From Leadbetterella sp. (GTDB taxonomy: Bacteria > Bacteroidota > Bacteroidia > Cytophagales > Spirosomataceae): a DNA stretch of 33,031 bases. The DNA lies in NCBI GenBank assembly GCA_021740125.1, contig JAIPAJ010000019.1:1-33031 (forward strand). Reading direction: 5' to 3'. This document shows positions 8,889 through 16,115 of this stretch, in pieces; position 1 is the stretch's first letter; every line of letters starts with the position of its first letter. The position numbers were made by a program, and so were the translations under genes. Below the pieces are notes generated by a model. The model did no database searches. It saw only the letters and a list, made by a program, of their open reading frames with translations, and was not told the origin of the DNA.

Positions 8889-10307
8889 TTATTTCATTTT
8901 TGATTGGCAAACAAAATCACTTTTTGGAATATCCGTAGCAGATATTGCCGCAAAACCGCCAGTGATATCAATCAAATTATCAAATCCACGAGATTTCAAA
9001 ATGGAAGCAGCTATCATAGACCTATATCCACCAGCACAATGTAGGTAGTTGGTCTCCGTTTTTGAGAATTCCGCCATGTTTTTACTTAGATTTGCCAAAG
9101 GAATATTCATGGCTTCGTCTACATGTTCAGCAGAATATTCGGCTGGTTTTCTAACGTCTTTTACAAGTATTTTACCTTCCGTTTCCTTAAATTTTTCAGC
9201 AAAATCCGTGGCAGTGATGGATTCAATGTTATCAGTTTCTTTACCCGTTTTTATCCAAGCCTCCATACCACCATCTAAATAACCAATAATATGGTCATAA
9301 CCTACCCTCGACAACCTCGTAATCACCTCTTCAAGATTTTCTTCATCAGCAATAATCAAAATGGGCTGTTCAATATCTGTTAGAAGTGTTCCAACCCAAG
9401 GTGCAAAGTCACCTTTAATGCCAATAAAAATAGCGTTAGGAATAAATGCTTCTTTAAAGATATGTTGTGGCCTTGTATCGATCATGATGGCACCTGTTTC
9501 ATTTGCAGCGGCCTCGAATGCAGCTGGAGAAAGAGCCTGAACTTGCGATTTCACGATGTCTACGTCTTGGGCTCCCGTTTTGTTCATCATTACGTTTTTT
9601 GGAAAATAATACGGTGGGGGTACCAATTCTAAGCCATCTGTAACTTCTTTAATAAACGCCTCACGGGTCATGTTGGCTCTAAGGGCATAATTAAACATCT
9701 TTTGGTTGCCCAATGTGTCATAGGTTTCTTTACTCATGTTTTTGCCACAAGCCGAACCCGCACCATGTGCAGGATAAACCAAAAGTGTATCTGGTAAAGT
9801 CATGATTTTATTCCTCAATGAATCAAAAAGGAAACCAGCCAAATCATGAACAGTCAAGTCGGATTTTTGGGCCAAGTCTGGCCGACCAACGTCTCCAATA
9901 AACAGTGTATCACCAGAAAATATACAATATTCTTTACCGTTCTCATCGAAAAGCAAAAAAGTAGAAGACTCCATCGTATGCCCAGGCGTATGAAGAACTT
10001 TTATTTTGAGCTTTCCAACTTCCAAAATTTGCCCATCAACAGCAATTATAGCTTCAAAATCTGGCTTGGCTGTTGGTCCGAAAACTATACTTGCTCCAGT
10101 TTTTTTAGAAAGCTCTAAGTGACCACTTACAAAATCAGCATGAAAATGTGTCTCAAGAATATACTTGATCGTAGCACCATTTTCAGCTGCTTTTTCAATA
10201 TATTGGTTTACCTCGCGGAGTGGATCAATAATCGCACATTCTCCGTCAGATTCAATGTAATAAGCTCCCTGAGCTAGACATCCCGTATAAATTTGCTCTA
10301 TCAACAT
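8889..10307 (-). CDS. CstB-like persulfide dioxygenase - pseudo-rhodanese - rhodanese fusion
   Basis: A 472-residue cytoplasmic protein in three parts. Residues 1-245 are a metallo-beta-lactamase fold with THFHADFVSGH (H54, H56, D58, H63), TPGH (H110), SGDTLF (D133) and PAHG (H181). The ETHE1-type mononuclear iron would sit on H54, H110 and D133. SACGKN (Cys187) matches the extra dioxygenase-domain cysteine of CstB. Residues about 255-355 form a rhodanese fold in which the active loop reads IIADEEN, with no Cys. Residues about 362-468 form an active rhodanese with LHCAGGYRS (Cys424). In CstB this layout oxidises low-molecular-weight persulfides and yields thiosulfate. It lies 38 nt downstream of the TSUP exporter. 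Simple glyoxalase II function is unlikely given the fusion and context. Confidence 0.88.
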   Translation of the reverse strand: MLIEQIYTGCLAQGAYYIESDGECAIIDPLREVNQYIEKAAENGATIKYILETHFHADFVSGHLELSKKTGASIVFGPTAKPDFEAIIAVDGQILEVGKLKIKVLHTPGHTMESSTFLLFDENGKEYCIFSGDTLFIGDVGRPDLAQKSDLTVHDLAGFLFDSLRNKIMTLPDTLLVYPAHGAGSACGKNMSKETYDTLGNQKMFNYALRANMTREAFIKEVTDGLELVPPPYYFPKNVMMNKTGAQDVDIVKSQVQALSPAAFEAAANETGAIMIDTRPQHIFKEAFIPNAIFIGIKGDFAPWVGTLLTDIEQPILIIADEENLEEVITRLSRVGYDHIIGYLDGGMEAWIKTGKETDNIESITATDFAEKFKETEGKILVKDVRKPAEYSAEHVDEAMNIPLANLSKNMAEFSKTETNYLHCAGGYRSMIAASILKSRGFDNLIDITGGFAAISATDIPKSDFVCQSKMK

Positions 10308-10345
10308 AGTTTATATTATTAAAATCAATTGCAATCCAAAAAAAA

Positions 10346-11146
10346 TTATTTAAAAATCAGTTCTTTTAGGAGGATATAAATACCCATTATCAATACAAAA
10401 TATCCAAAAATGGGCTTGAGTTTTTCGTCTTTTACTTTTTTAGACAAATGACTTCCCAAGAAAATCCCAACTGCCGCAATGGAGGTAAAAATCATCAAAA
10501 ATTTCCAATCAATAACAGACCTCCCATTTACATCGCCCATGAATCCAATCAGAGACTTAAGACCTATAATGACCAACGAAGTACCAACAGCTTTTTTCAT
10601 GGGTAGCTTGGCTAATAGTACCAACGCTGGTATGATCAAAAAACCTCCTCCTGCTCCTACAAAACCCGTAATCATACCAACACCCAATCCTTCCAGCAAA
10701 ATCAACATATATCTATAATCTATCTCTTCTAAGACTCCTTCTACTTGATTTCTAACAGGTTTAATCATTGAGTAAGAGGCAATTACCATCAAAATAGCAA
10801 AAACTAATAACATGAGAATGGGCTTGGTAACCAAATAATCACCCAGACTGAAAATATCATGGGGAATAATAGGCACTAAAAACTGCCTGGTAATGTAAAC
10901 ACTAATGATGGAAGGTATGCCAAAAACCAATGCAGTTCGCCAATGAATATTTCCTTGTCTTATGTGGCTTGTAGAACCTAATAAACTGGTAAAACCAACG
11001 ATAAAAAGAGAGTAGGCCGTAGCCAAAACAGGGTCAATATGAAATAAGTATACCAAAATAGGCACAGTAAGAATAGACCCTCCACCGCCAATCAAGCCGA
11101 GAGAAATCCCCATTAAAAATGCCCCGAAAAATCCTATTATCTCCAT
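10346..11146 (-). CDS. TauE/SafE (TSUP) family sulfur-anion exporter
   Basis: A 266-residue membrane protein of the TSUP family (PF01925), which has two homologous halves. The internal repeat is visible as GLIGGGGSILTVPIL near residue 20 and GFVGAGGGFLIIPALVLL near residue 155; seven to eight helices are likely. Family members export sulfite, sulfoacetate or thiosulfate. Next to a persulfide dioxygenase the likely cargo is sulfite or thiosulfate. The ATG at 11146 is preferred over the in-frame TTG at 11158, because it gives the usual short hydrophobic start (MEIIGFFGAFLMGI). A TATATG-N10-CATAT palindrome lies upstream at 11199-11219, and the same motif overlaps the promoter of the ArsR gene, so regulation by that protein is plausible. 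Confidence 0.88.
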   Translation of the reverse strand: MEIIGFFGAFLMGISLGLIGGGGSILTVPILVYLFHIDPVLATAYSLFIVGFTSLLGSTSHIRQGNIHWRTALVFGIPSIISVYITRQFLVPIIPHDIFSLGDYLVTKPILMLLVFAILMVIASYSMIKPVRNQVEGVLEEIDYRYMLILLEGLGVGMITGFVGAGGGFLIIPALVLLAKLPMKKAVGTSLVIIGLKSLIGFMGDVNGRSVIDWKFLMIFTSIAAVGIFLGSHLSKKVKDEKLKPIFGYFVLIMGIYILLKELIFK

Positions 11147-11198
11147 TGATCCAATCAAAATTGCAAATAGTAATCTACTAAAACTATAGACTTATGAA

Positions 11199-11219
11199 TA
11201 TATGTTGTTTTTATCATAT
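11199..11219. promoter_or_regulatory. Candidate ArsR-family operator upstream of the TSUP gene
   Basis: TATATG at 11199-11204, ten bases, then CATAT at 11215-11219. The spacing and half-sites match the palindrome at 11571-11592 on the ArsR promoter. It sits just upstream of a near-consensus -7 box for the TSUP gene (minus strand TAGTTTTA, 11179-11186), in the place where a repressor or activator could act. Assignment to the neighbouring regulator is inference. Confidence 0.5.
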
Positions 11220-11234
11220 TATATTTAAAAAAAA

Positions 11235-11540
11235 CTAAAAATGGCAAGTGCAACTTTGCACACAATCTAGAAGTTTGTTTATTTCTTTAAGTTTCAAAGA
11301 ATAATGAATAAACTGGCCTTCCCTACTCGACTGTAAAATACCTTTTAGTTTCATGTTGATTAAATGGTGAGACACCAATGATTGTTCGCCATTTATTTTC
11401 TCACAAATTTCGTTTACCGAAAGTGATTCATTGTTTGTAAGCAACTCTACAATCGCCAAACGCATGGGATGAGCCACTGTTTTTAGAATAAACGCAGCTT
11501 TTTCGAATTTTTCTAAATCTATTATTTCTAACATATACAT
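11235..11540 (-). CDS. ArsR/SmtB-family regulator with a cysteine-rich C-terminus (likely thiol/persulfide or metal sensor)
   Basis: A 101-residue winged-helix protein. FEKAAFILKTVAHPMRLAIVELL is the usual ArsR start, and SLVSHHLINMKLKGIL (residues 54-69) is the recognition helix region. The classical metal motif ELCVCDL is reduced to a single Cys46 (NEICEKI), and the C-terminus ends CVQSCTCHF (C93, C97, C99, H100). One cysteine in the DNA-reading half and one near the C-terminus is the arrangement used by persulfide sensors such as SqrR and BigR. A metal site formed by the terminal cluster is the alternative. The gene heads the sulfur module. The start may be Met1 or Met3. Its promoter carries a palindrome, which suggests autorepression. 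Confidence 0.88.
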   Translation of the reverse strand: MYMLEIIDLEKFEKAAFILKTVAHPMRLAIVELLTNNESLSVNEICEKINGEQSLVSHHLINMKLKGILQSSREGQFIHYSLKLKEINKLLDCVQSCTCHF

Positions 11541-11566
11541 TTAACATTTGCAAATAATAATTAATT

Positions 11567-11574
11567 CAAATATA
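11567..11574 (-). promoter_or_regulatory. Putative -7 box (TATATTTG) for the ArsR-family gene
   Basis: On the minus strand this is an exact TAnnTTTG match 26 nt before the ATG at 11540. It overlaps the first bases of the palindrome at 11571-11592, the geometry expected for autorepression. No clear -33 TTG is present. Confidence 0.5.
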
Positions 11575-11592
11575 TGACAATATTTTCATATA
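11571..11592. promoter_or_regulatory. Candidate ArsR-family operator over the regulator's own promoter
   Basis: A perfect inverted repeat, TATATGA (11571-11577), eight bases, TCATATA (11586-11592). Written as TATATG-N10-CATATA it shares core and spacing with the site before the TSUP gene. It overlaps the -7 box of the regulator gene and lies about 30 nt from the start codon. ArsR-family dimers bind imperfect palindromes of about this size. Confidence 0.6.
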
Positions 11593-11715
11593 AAAAATTC
11601 ATTTTACTTTAGGTACTTTTTAATAAATTAATCTATATTTAATCTTAAAAAAACAGCTTTATCAAGTATGGATTATAAATTAAAATTCTCAAATAAATTA
11701 ATAAAAAACTACCAA

Positions 11716-12105
11716 ATGCAAGCAAAAGGAAAAATACTTTGGACAGATTTAACGGTAGAAAACGCCGAAGAAATTAAAGATTTTTATGGCTCCGTAATTG
11801 GCTGGACTTTCAGTGAGCAACCTGTGGCTGATTATATAGACTACAACGTTCACAATGCCCTAGAATCAGGTGATGAATGTATAGCAGGTATTTGCCACAA
11901 AAAAGGATCGAATGCCAACATCCCCTCTCAATGGCTCAATTATGTGATTGTTAAAAACCTCAGAGAAAGTTTAGAAAATTGTCAAAAACTTGGTGGAAAA
12001 ACTTTAGATGGACCAAGAAAAATGGGCAAAGACATGTTTGCAGTTATTCAAGACCCTGCAGGAGCATGTTTGGCACTTTTAGAAGCCACTGAAACGGCTA
12101 CATGA
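11716..12105 (+). CDS. VOC-superfamily protein (glyoxalase/bleomycin-resistance-like)
   Basis: A 129-residue protein with two beta-alpha-beta-beta-beta modules. KILWTDLTVENAEEIKDFYGSVIGWTF opens the first, and WLNYVIVKNLRESLENCQKLGGKTL followed by AVIQDPAGACLALLEA forms the second. The YGSVIGW and DPAGA motifs are typical of small VOC proteins whose function is usually unknown. The ATG at 11716 is preferred over the in-frame ATG at 11668, since the extra 16 residues are AT-rich, lysine/asparagine-heavy and absent from the usual domain start; the longer form cannot be excluded. The substrate is not recognisable. It is divergent from the ArsR gene and shares its intergenic region, so it could be affected by that regulator, though no second operator lies near it. 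Confidence 0.8.
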   Translation: MQAKGKILWTDLTVENAEEIKDFYGSVIGWTFSEQPVADYIDYNVHNALESGDECIAGICHKKGSNANIPSQWLNYVIVKNLRESLENCQKLGGKTLDGPRKMGKDMFAVIQDPAGACLALLEATETAT

Positions 12106-12146
12106 TCATCTATCAAAAAAACCAAAAAATAAAAAAAATAAAATTA

Positions 12147-12154
12147 TAGCTTTG
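12147..12154 (+). promoter_or_regulatory. Putative -7 box (TAGCTTTG) for the MDR reductase gene
   Basis: An exact TAnnTTTG match with 20 nt between it and the ATG at 12175. The upstream 25 bases are A-rich and lack a TTG. The distance to the start is nearly identical to that of three other genes in the window, which supports it. Confidence 0.55.
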
Positions 12155-12174
12155 AGGTATATAATTTTAACAAT

Positions 12175-13149
12175 ATGCGAGCCTTTTCATATAATAAATA
12201 TGGAAATCCAGAAAAAGTTCTTGAAATAGTTGAGGTAAGTACACCAGAACCCAAACCGAACGAAGTTTTGATTAAAGTGTATGCAACTACCATCAACGAT
12301 TATGACTGGAGCTTGGTAACCGGCAGACCTTATTTGTATAGGTTAATGTTTGGTTTTTGGAAACCAAAAAAATCTACACCTGGCATTGAGATAGCTGGTG
12401 TTATTGTTAAAATTGGCTCCCAAGTAAAACTATTTAAGGAAGGAGAAGCGGTTTTTGGAGATATTTCAGATTATGGTTTAGGTAGTTTTGCTGAATTCTG
12501 TTGTATAAATGAAAAAGCTCTTCTTAAAAAGCCTGATAATATAAGCATGGAAGAAGCTGCATCAATTCCCCACGCTGCTGGATTGGCTTGGCAAGCTCTT
12601 TCACAAATAGGGGGTCTAAATTATGGACAAAAAATCCTCATCAACGGTGCAGGAGGAGGAGTAGGTCATTTCGCATTTCAGTTGGCAAAAAGGTTTAAAT
12701 GTCAAACATCTGGAGTCGATTCGGCCGAGAAAATTGAGGTATTAAACCATCTAGGTTATGATAAATTAATAGATTACAAAAAAGAAAATTTTACCCAAAA
12801 CGGCGAAAAATATGATATCATATTGGATTGTAGAACAAACAAACCTGCCTATTCATATCTTAGATCTTTAAGTTCTGGTGGGAAATACATTACCATTGGT
12901 GGAAAAATACAAGGCCTTTTGGGGGTTTATTTATTGGGAAAAATAATCTCACTTTTTTCTGATAAAAAAATGGAAGTGTTGGCACTAAAACCTAACCAAT
13001 GCCTGACTGAGGTCATGGGATTAATGGAAGAAAAGAAGATTAAAATCCAAATTGATGGGCCATATAGATTTGAAGAAATCCCTCGACTAATTCAATATTT
13101 TGGCGAAGGCAAACATTTGGGTAAAATAGTTGTGAAAATGGATTCTTAG
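12175..13149 (+). CDS. Zinc-free medium-chain dehydrogenase/reductase (NAD(P)H quinone oxidoreductase-like)
   Basis: A 324-residue MDR protein. The GroES-like N-terminal part (EVLIKVYATTINDYDW, PGIEIAGVIVKIG) is followed by a Rossmann domain with INGAGGGVGHFAFQLAK (glycines 158-164). The cysteine cluster and catalytic Cys/His ligands of zinc alcohol dehydrogenases are absent, so this belongs with the quinone oxidoreductase/enoyl reductase branch that uses NADPH on reactive carbonyls. The first gene of its own unit, it starts shortly after an exact -7 box. Its stop overlaps the stop of the opposing gene by four bases. The natural substrate is unknown. Confidence 0.87.
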   Translation: MRAFSYNKYGNPEKVLEIVEVSTPEPKPNEVLIKVYATTINDYDWSLVTGRPYLYRLMFGFWKPKKSTPGIEIAGVIVKIGSQVKLFKEGEAVFGDISDYGLGSFAEFCCINEKALLKKPDNISMEEAASIPHAAGLAWQALSQIGGLNYGQKILINGAGGGVGHFAFQLAKRFKCQTSGVDSAEKIEVLNHLGYDKLIDYKKENFTQNGEKYDIILDCRTNKPAYSYLRSLSSGGKYITIGGKIQGLLGVYLLGKIISLFSDKKMEVLALKPNQCLTEVMGLMEEKKIKIQIDGPYRFEEIPRLIQYFGEGKHLGKIVVKMDS

Positions 13150-13598
13150 AGATTGGGAATAAATCTACCAGTTCTGGCTTTGTAAGCGTAGTAATCGGGA
13201 TATTTTTGTGAGAGTTTATACTCTTCATAATTCGTTTTGAAATATAACAAAATCAAGAGCATTAAAGAAATAATCAGCCTAGGAATGGATGCAGAGTAAA
13301 TACTGTAAGCAAAAACAGTGAGCAAAATGCCAGTATATATAGGATGCCGTACATACTTGTAAAGACCTGAAGTAATCAATTCAGAATTGTTTTTGGGTGT
13401 TGGAAATGCTGTCAAGCTTTTGTCTAGGTTGAACAAGGCAATCAAAACTATTATAAAGCCCAAAATTGACGAAATCAAACTCGGAATTTGTAAAAAAGCT
13501 GCCACCTTAAAGAGGAACTTTGTAGGAAAAAGAAATAGAAAAAATAAAAAGAATTGTGTTCCTACTAACCAATAATCTTTTGCTGAGCGATTTGCCAT
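13146..13598 (-). CDS. Isoprenylcysteine carboxyl methyltransferase-like membrane protein (ICMT/PEMT-type methyltransferase)
   Basis: A 150-residue membrane protein with four likely helices. LYKYVRHPIYTGILLTVFAYSI (about residues 79-100) is the signature of the ICMT/phospholipid methyltransferase fold, where RHPxYxG helps bind S-adenosylmethionine, and NYEEYKLSQKYPDYYAYKARTGRFIP is the typical C-terminal tail. Bacterial members are common and mostly uncharacterised; a lipid or small hydrophobic acceptor is likely. The stop codon overlaps that of the converging reductase gene within the four bases TTAG (13146-13149). No exact -7 box is present upstream. Confidence 0.82.
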   Translation of the reverse strand: MANRSAKDYWLVGTQFFLFFLFLFPTKFLFKVAAFLQIPSLISSILGFIIVLIALFNLDKSLTAFPTPKNNSELITSGLYKYVRHPIYTGILLTVFAYSIYSASIPRLIISLMLLILLYFKTNYEEYKLSQKYPDYYAYKARTGRFIPNL

Positions 13599-13718
13599 AT
13601 TTTAAAATTTATACACAAATTAGGCGTATTTCTTTTAGAATTTCTGTAATATATCTTACCAAAATGCAAGATTACAAAGCCTTTTTCTAAAAAATCGAAA
13701 ATATGTTTCTTTATGTTT

Positions 13719-13726
13719 TATTTTTG
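13719..13726 (+). promoter_or_regulatory. Putative -7 box (TATTTTTG) for the FUSC-family gene
   Basis: An exact TAnnTTTG match 19 nt before the TTG codon at 13746. This matches the 20-21 nt seen for other genes here and supports TTG as the real start. It overlaps a 12-codon reading frame from ATG 13703 to TAG 13739-13741, which would then not be transcribed in full. Confidence 0.5.
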
Positions 13727-13745
13727 AGAAAAACAATTTAGAGAA

Positions 13746-15962
13746 TTGCACCAAAAGCTTAATAAACATATCAACTCATTCGATTTTTTTAGAGCCAGCA
13801 TAGTCAGCACCTTGTTGGTTTTACCTATTTATTGGGGATTTTCTTCCAATAATTACCCAGCTGGTATGTCGATTGTGGTTGGCGTGATGTTTGCCTATTT
13901 TTCGAATATTGAAGGTACCAATAGAAATAGGATAATTGGCATGTTTTATAGCCTTTCTTTAGGCTTGATTGTACTTTCGGGATTCTTTTTGTCTGTAAAT
14001 TTTCCTGATTACATTCGTATTCCGACACTTGCTTTACTCGTTTTTGCTTCCTCTATGCTTTCTGTTTTCGGTTTTCGTGGCTCCATGATCGGATTTGCAG
14101 GTCTTTTTGCTGTTGTTATGGGCTTCATGTTACACAAATATGCACTATCAACATTAGAAATATTGAAATTAGTAAGTTTTGGTGGAATAGTTTGTATCGT
14201 TGTTTCAGCTTTTAGTCAATTCATTTTTCAAAAAAGACATATTCAGTTGTTATTGGCAGAATGTATGGAGTTGACTGCCAACTACCTGAAAATGAGCGAT
14301 GACATCAAATGGAATGCCACTACCAATACGCCAGACTTACAGTACAGGCTGTTAAAAACCCAAAGTGCCATCAACGAAAATCATGAACTGCTCAGAAGTA
14401 TGTTGATGAGCGAAAAATCTACCCTCATATCGTCTTCAGAAAATCGAAAACTCTATCTGCTGTTCATAGAAATGATAGATTTATACGAGATGGCGATAGC
14501 ATGGAACCCTGATTTTGAAGCGTTTGAAGAAGAACTTGGCAAGTTTACAAACCTACTTCTTCCCTATCAAAAAACTTCTGAATTGGTTTCAGAACATCTT
14601 ATAAAACTCAGTGAAGCTCTTAGGTCTAACGCTACCTTTAGTTTAGATTCAAAGCTAGATGAAACTTTAAGTGAGGCCGAAAATAGCATCAAAGTATATG
14701 TAGATGCCGTAAAACTCCCAAAAGCCCGCGAAGGAGCCTTGATGATGCGAAATCTTCTTGATCATGAACAGCGAGAACTCGAAAAGCTAAAACTAATAGA
14801 CAATATTTACAACAACCTACTGCAAGAGTCGCAATTGGTACCTCGTAGAAACAGCCAGTTTATTACTACCCAAAACTATTCTTTGAATACCATAAAGATA
14901 AATCTCAATACCGAGTCAGTTATTTTTAGGCATTCTATCAGATTAACCACTGCGTTTTTATTGAGTTTTTTAATCGGCCATGCTCTTAATCCTGACTACG
15001 CCAACTGGATAGTAGTGACTACTATGGTGATTCTAAGGCCCAACTATGGCCTCACAAAAAGTCGAGCGAAAAGCCGAATGGCAGGTACCATTTTGGGGAT
15101 GATTTTCACACTTGCATTGGTATATTTATTCAAAAACAACATAGTTTATGGTACTACGGCTGCCATTTCCTTATTGGTTGGCTTTTCATTTATAAACAAA
15201 AACTACAAAATAGCATCAGCAGGAATCACAATCAGCATATTGCTTTTGTATGTTTTAAACGAACACGACTCCATAGAAATCATTCTAAACAGAGGACTTT
15301 ATACTTTTTTCGGCGTTGTAATTTCACTGTTTGCCATGTATTTTATTTGGCCAGTTTGGGAAAAAGAAAATATCAAAGATGCTATAAAAAAAGCCTTAAT
15401 AGCCAACCTCAACTACCTAAAGGCAGTAAATAATCTCTACCGAACCAAACAAGAAGCTGACACGGCTTACCGATTGATTCGTAAAGCTGCTTTTATCAAA
15501 AACGGTAACCTAAATGGGGCTTTTCAAAGACTGCAAGAAGAACCTAAATCGAAGAAAAATCAGGTGAGCAATATTTATGCAGCTGTTTTGTTAAATCACA
15601 GTTTTCTCTCGGGAATAGCGGCTTATTCAGCTTATATTCAAAGTCATAAAACCACCAACACCTCAGAAAGTTTTGAGACTATCATGGATTATATATGTGT
15701 AAATTTGCAAAATGCGATAGCTATTCTGAAAGGAAAAAATGTGGCAAAAAACCCAGACAAGTGTTTCGAGGCTTTTGAGTTTCTGGACAAAAAATATGCT
15801 GAGCTTAATTTAAAACGCAACCAAGAAATAGAATCTGGCATAATGACTATGTCCACCGAAATGCGGAGCAAACTGCAAGAAGCCAAAGTAATCATAGAAC
15901 AACTCAAATGGCTTAAAAATCTGTCTGAAAACGTTTTAGGTTCGGTGGAAGTTTTGGGTTAA
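13746..15962 (+). CDS. FUSC-family inner-membrane protein (YccS/YhfK-like)
   Basis: A 738-residue protein with two membrane blocks: about residues 12-155 (six helices) and about 395-525 (six helices). The second contains the FUSC core, with SIRLTTAFLLSFLIGHALNPDYANWIVVTTMVILRPNYG. Soluble helical regions follow each block (about 160-390 and 530-738). Related proteins are linked to efflux of aromatic acids or to envelope integrity; the cargo is not identifiable. The frame opens after TGA 13725-13727 and the first usable start is TTG 13746. The next Met, residue 40, would delete the first helix, so TTG is chosen. An exact -7 box 19 nt upstream supports this. Confidence 0.85.
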   Translation: MHQKLNKHINSFDFFRASIVSTLLVLPIYWGFSSNNYPAGMSIVVGVMFAYFSNIEGTNRNRIIGMFYSLSLGLIVLSGFFLSVNFPDYIRIPTLALLVFASSMLSVFGFRGSMIGFAGLFAVVMGFMLHKYALSTLEILKLVSFGGIVCIVVSAFSQFIFQKRHIQLLLAECMELTANYLKMSDDIKWNATTNTPDLQYRLLKTQSAINENHELLRSMLMSEKSTLISSSENRKLYLLFIEMIDLYEMAIAWNPDFEAFEEELGKFTNLLLPYQKTSELVSEHLIKLSEALRSNATFSLDSKLDETLSEAENSIKVYVDAVKLPKAREGALMMRNLLDHEQRELEKLKLIDNIYNNLLQESQLVPRRNSQFITTQNYSLNTIKINLNTESVIFRHSIRLTTAFLLSFLIGHALNPDYANWIVVTTMVILRPNYGLTKSRAKSRMAGTILGMIFTLALVYLFKNNIVYGTTAAISLLVGFSFINKNYKIASAGITISILLLYVLNEHDSIEIILNRGLYTFFGVVISLFAMYFIWPVWEKENIKDAIKKALIANLNYLKAVNNLYRTKQEADTAYRLIRKAAFIKNGNLNGAFQRLQEEPKSKKNQVSNIYAAVLLNHSFLSGIAAYSAYIQSHKTTNTSESFETIMDYICVNLQNAIAILKGKNVAKNPDKCFEAFEFLDKKYAELNLKRNQEIESGIMTMSTEMRSKLQEAKVIIEQLKWLKNLSENVLGSVEVLG

Positions 15963-16115
15963 TTTTTTTTAAAACACATAGTTACATAGAGGGCATAGTT
16001 ATACTTTTTACCAAAATCTCACACTGAGTTTTACTTTTAATTCGAGTACGAGAGTTTTACAGAAAGGTTTTCAGTCAAATTTATTGTTTTGCTGCCTTTA
16101 TCATTGAATACAAAA

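Noticed and set aside
10346..10718. Plus-strand open frame opposite the TSUP gene
   Set aside because: A shadow of the transmembrane coding region on the other strand; no start context or domain.
15977..16001. Direct repeat CATAGTTA at 15977-15984 and 15994-16001 after the FUSC gene
   Set aside because: Only two short AT-rich copies in a convergent gap, with no neighbouring copies or array structure; not enough to call a repeat element.
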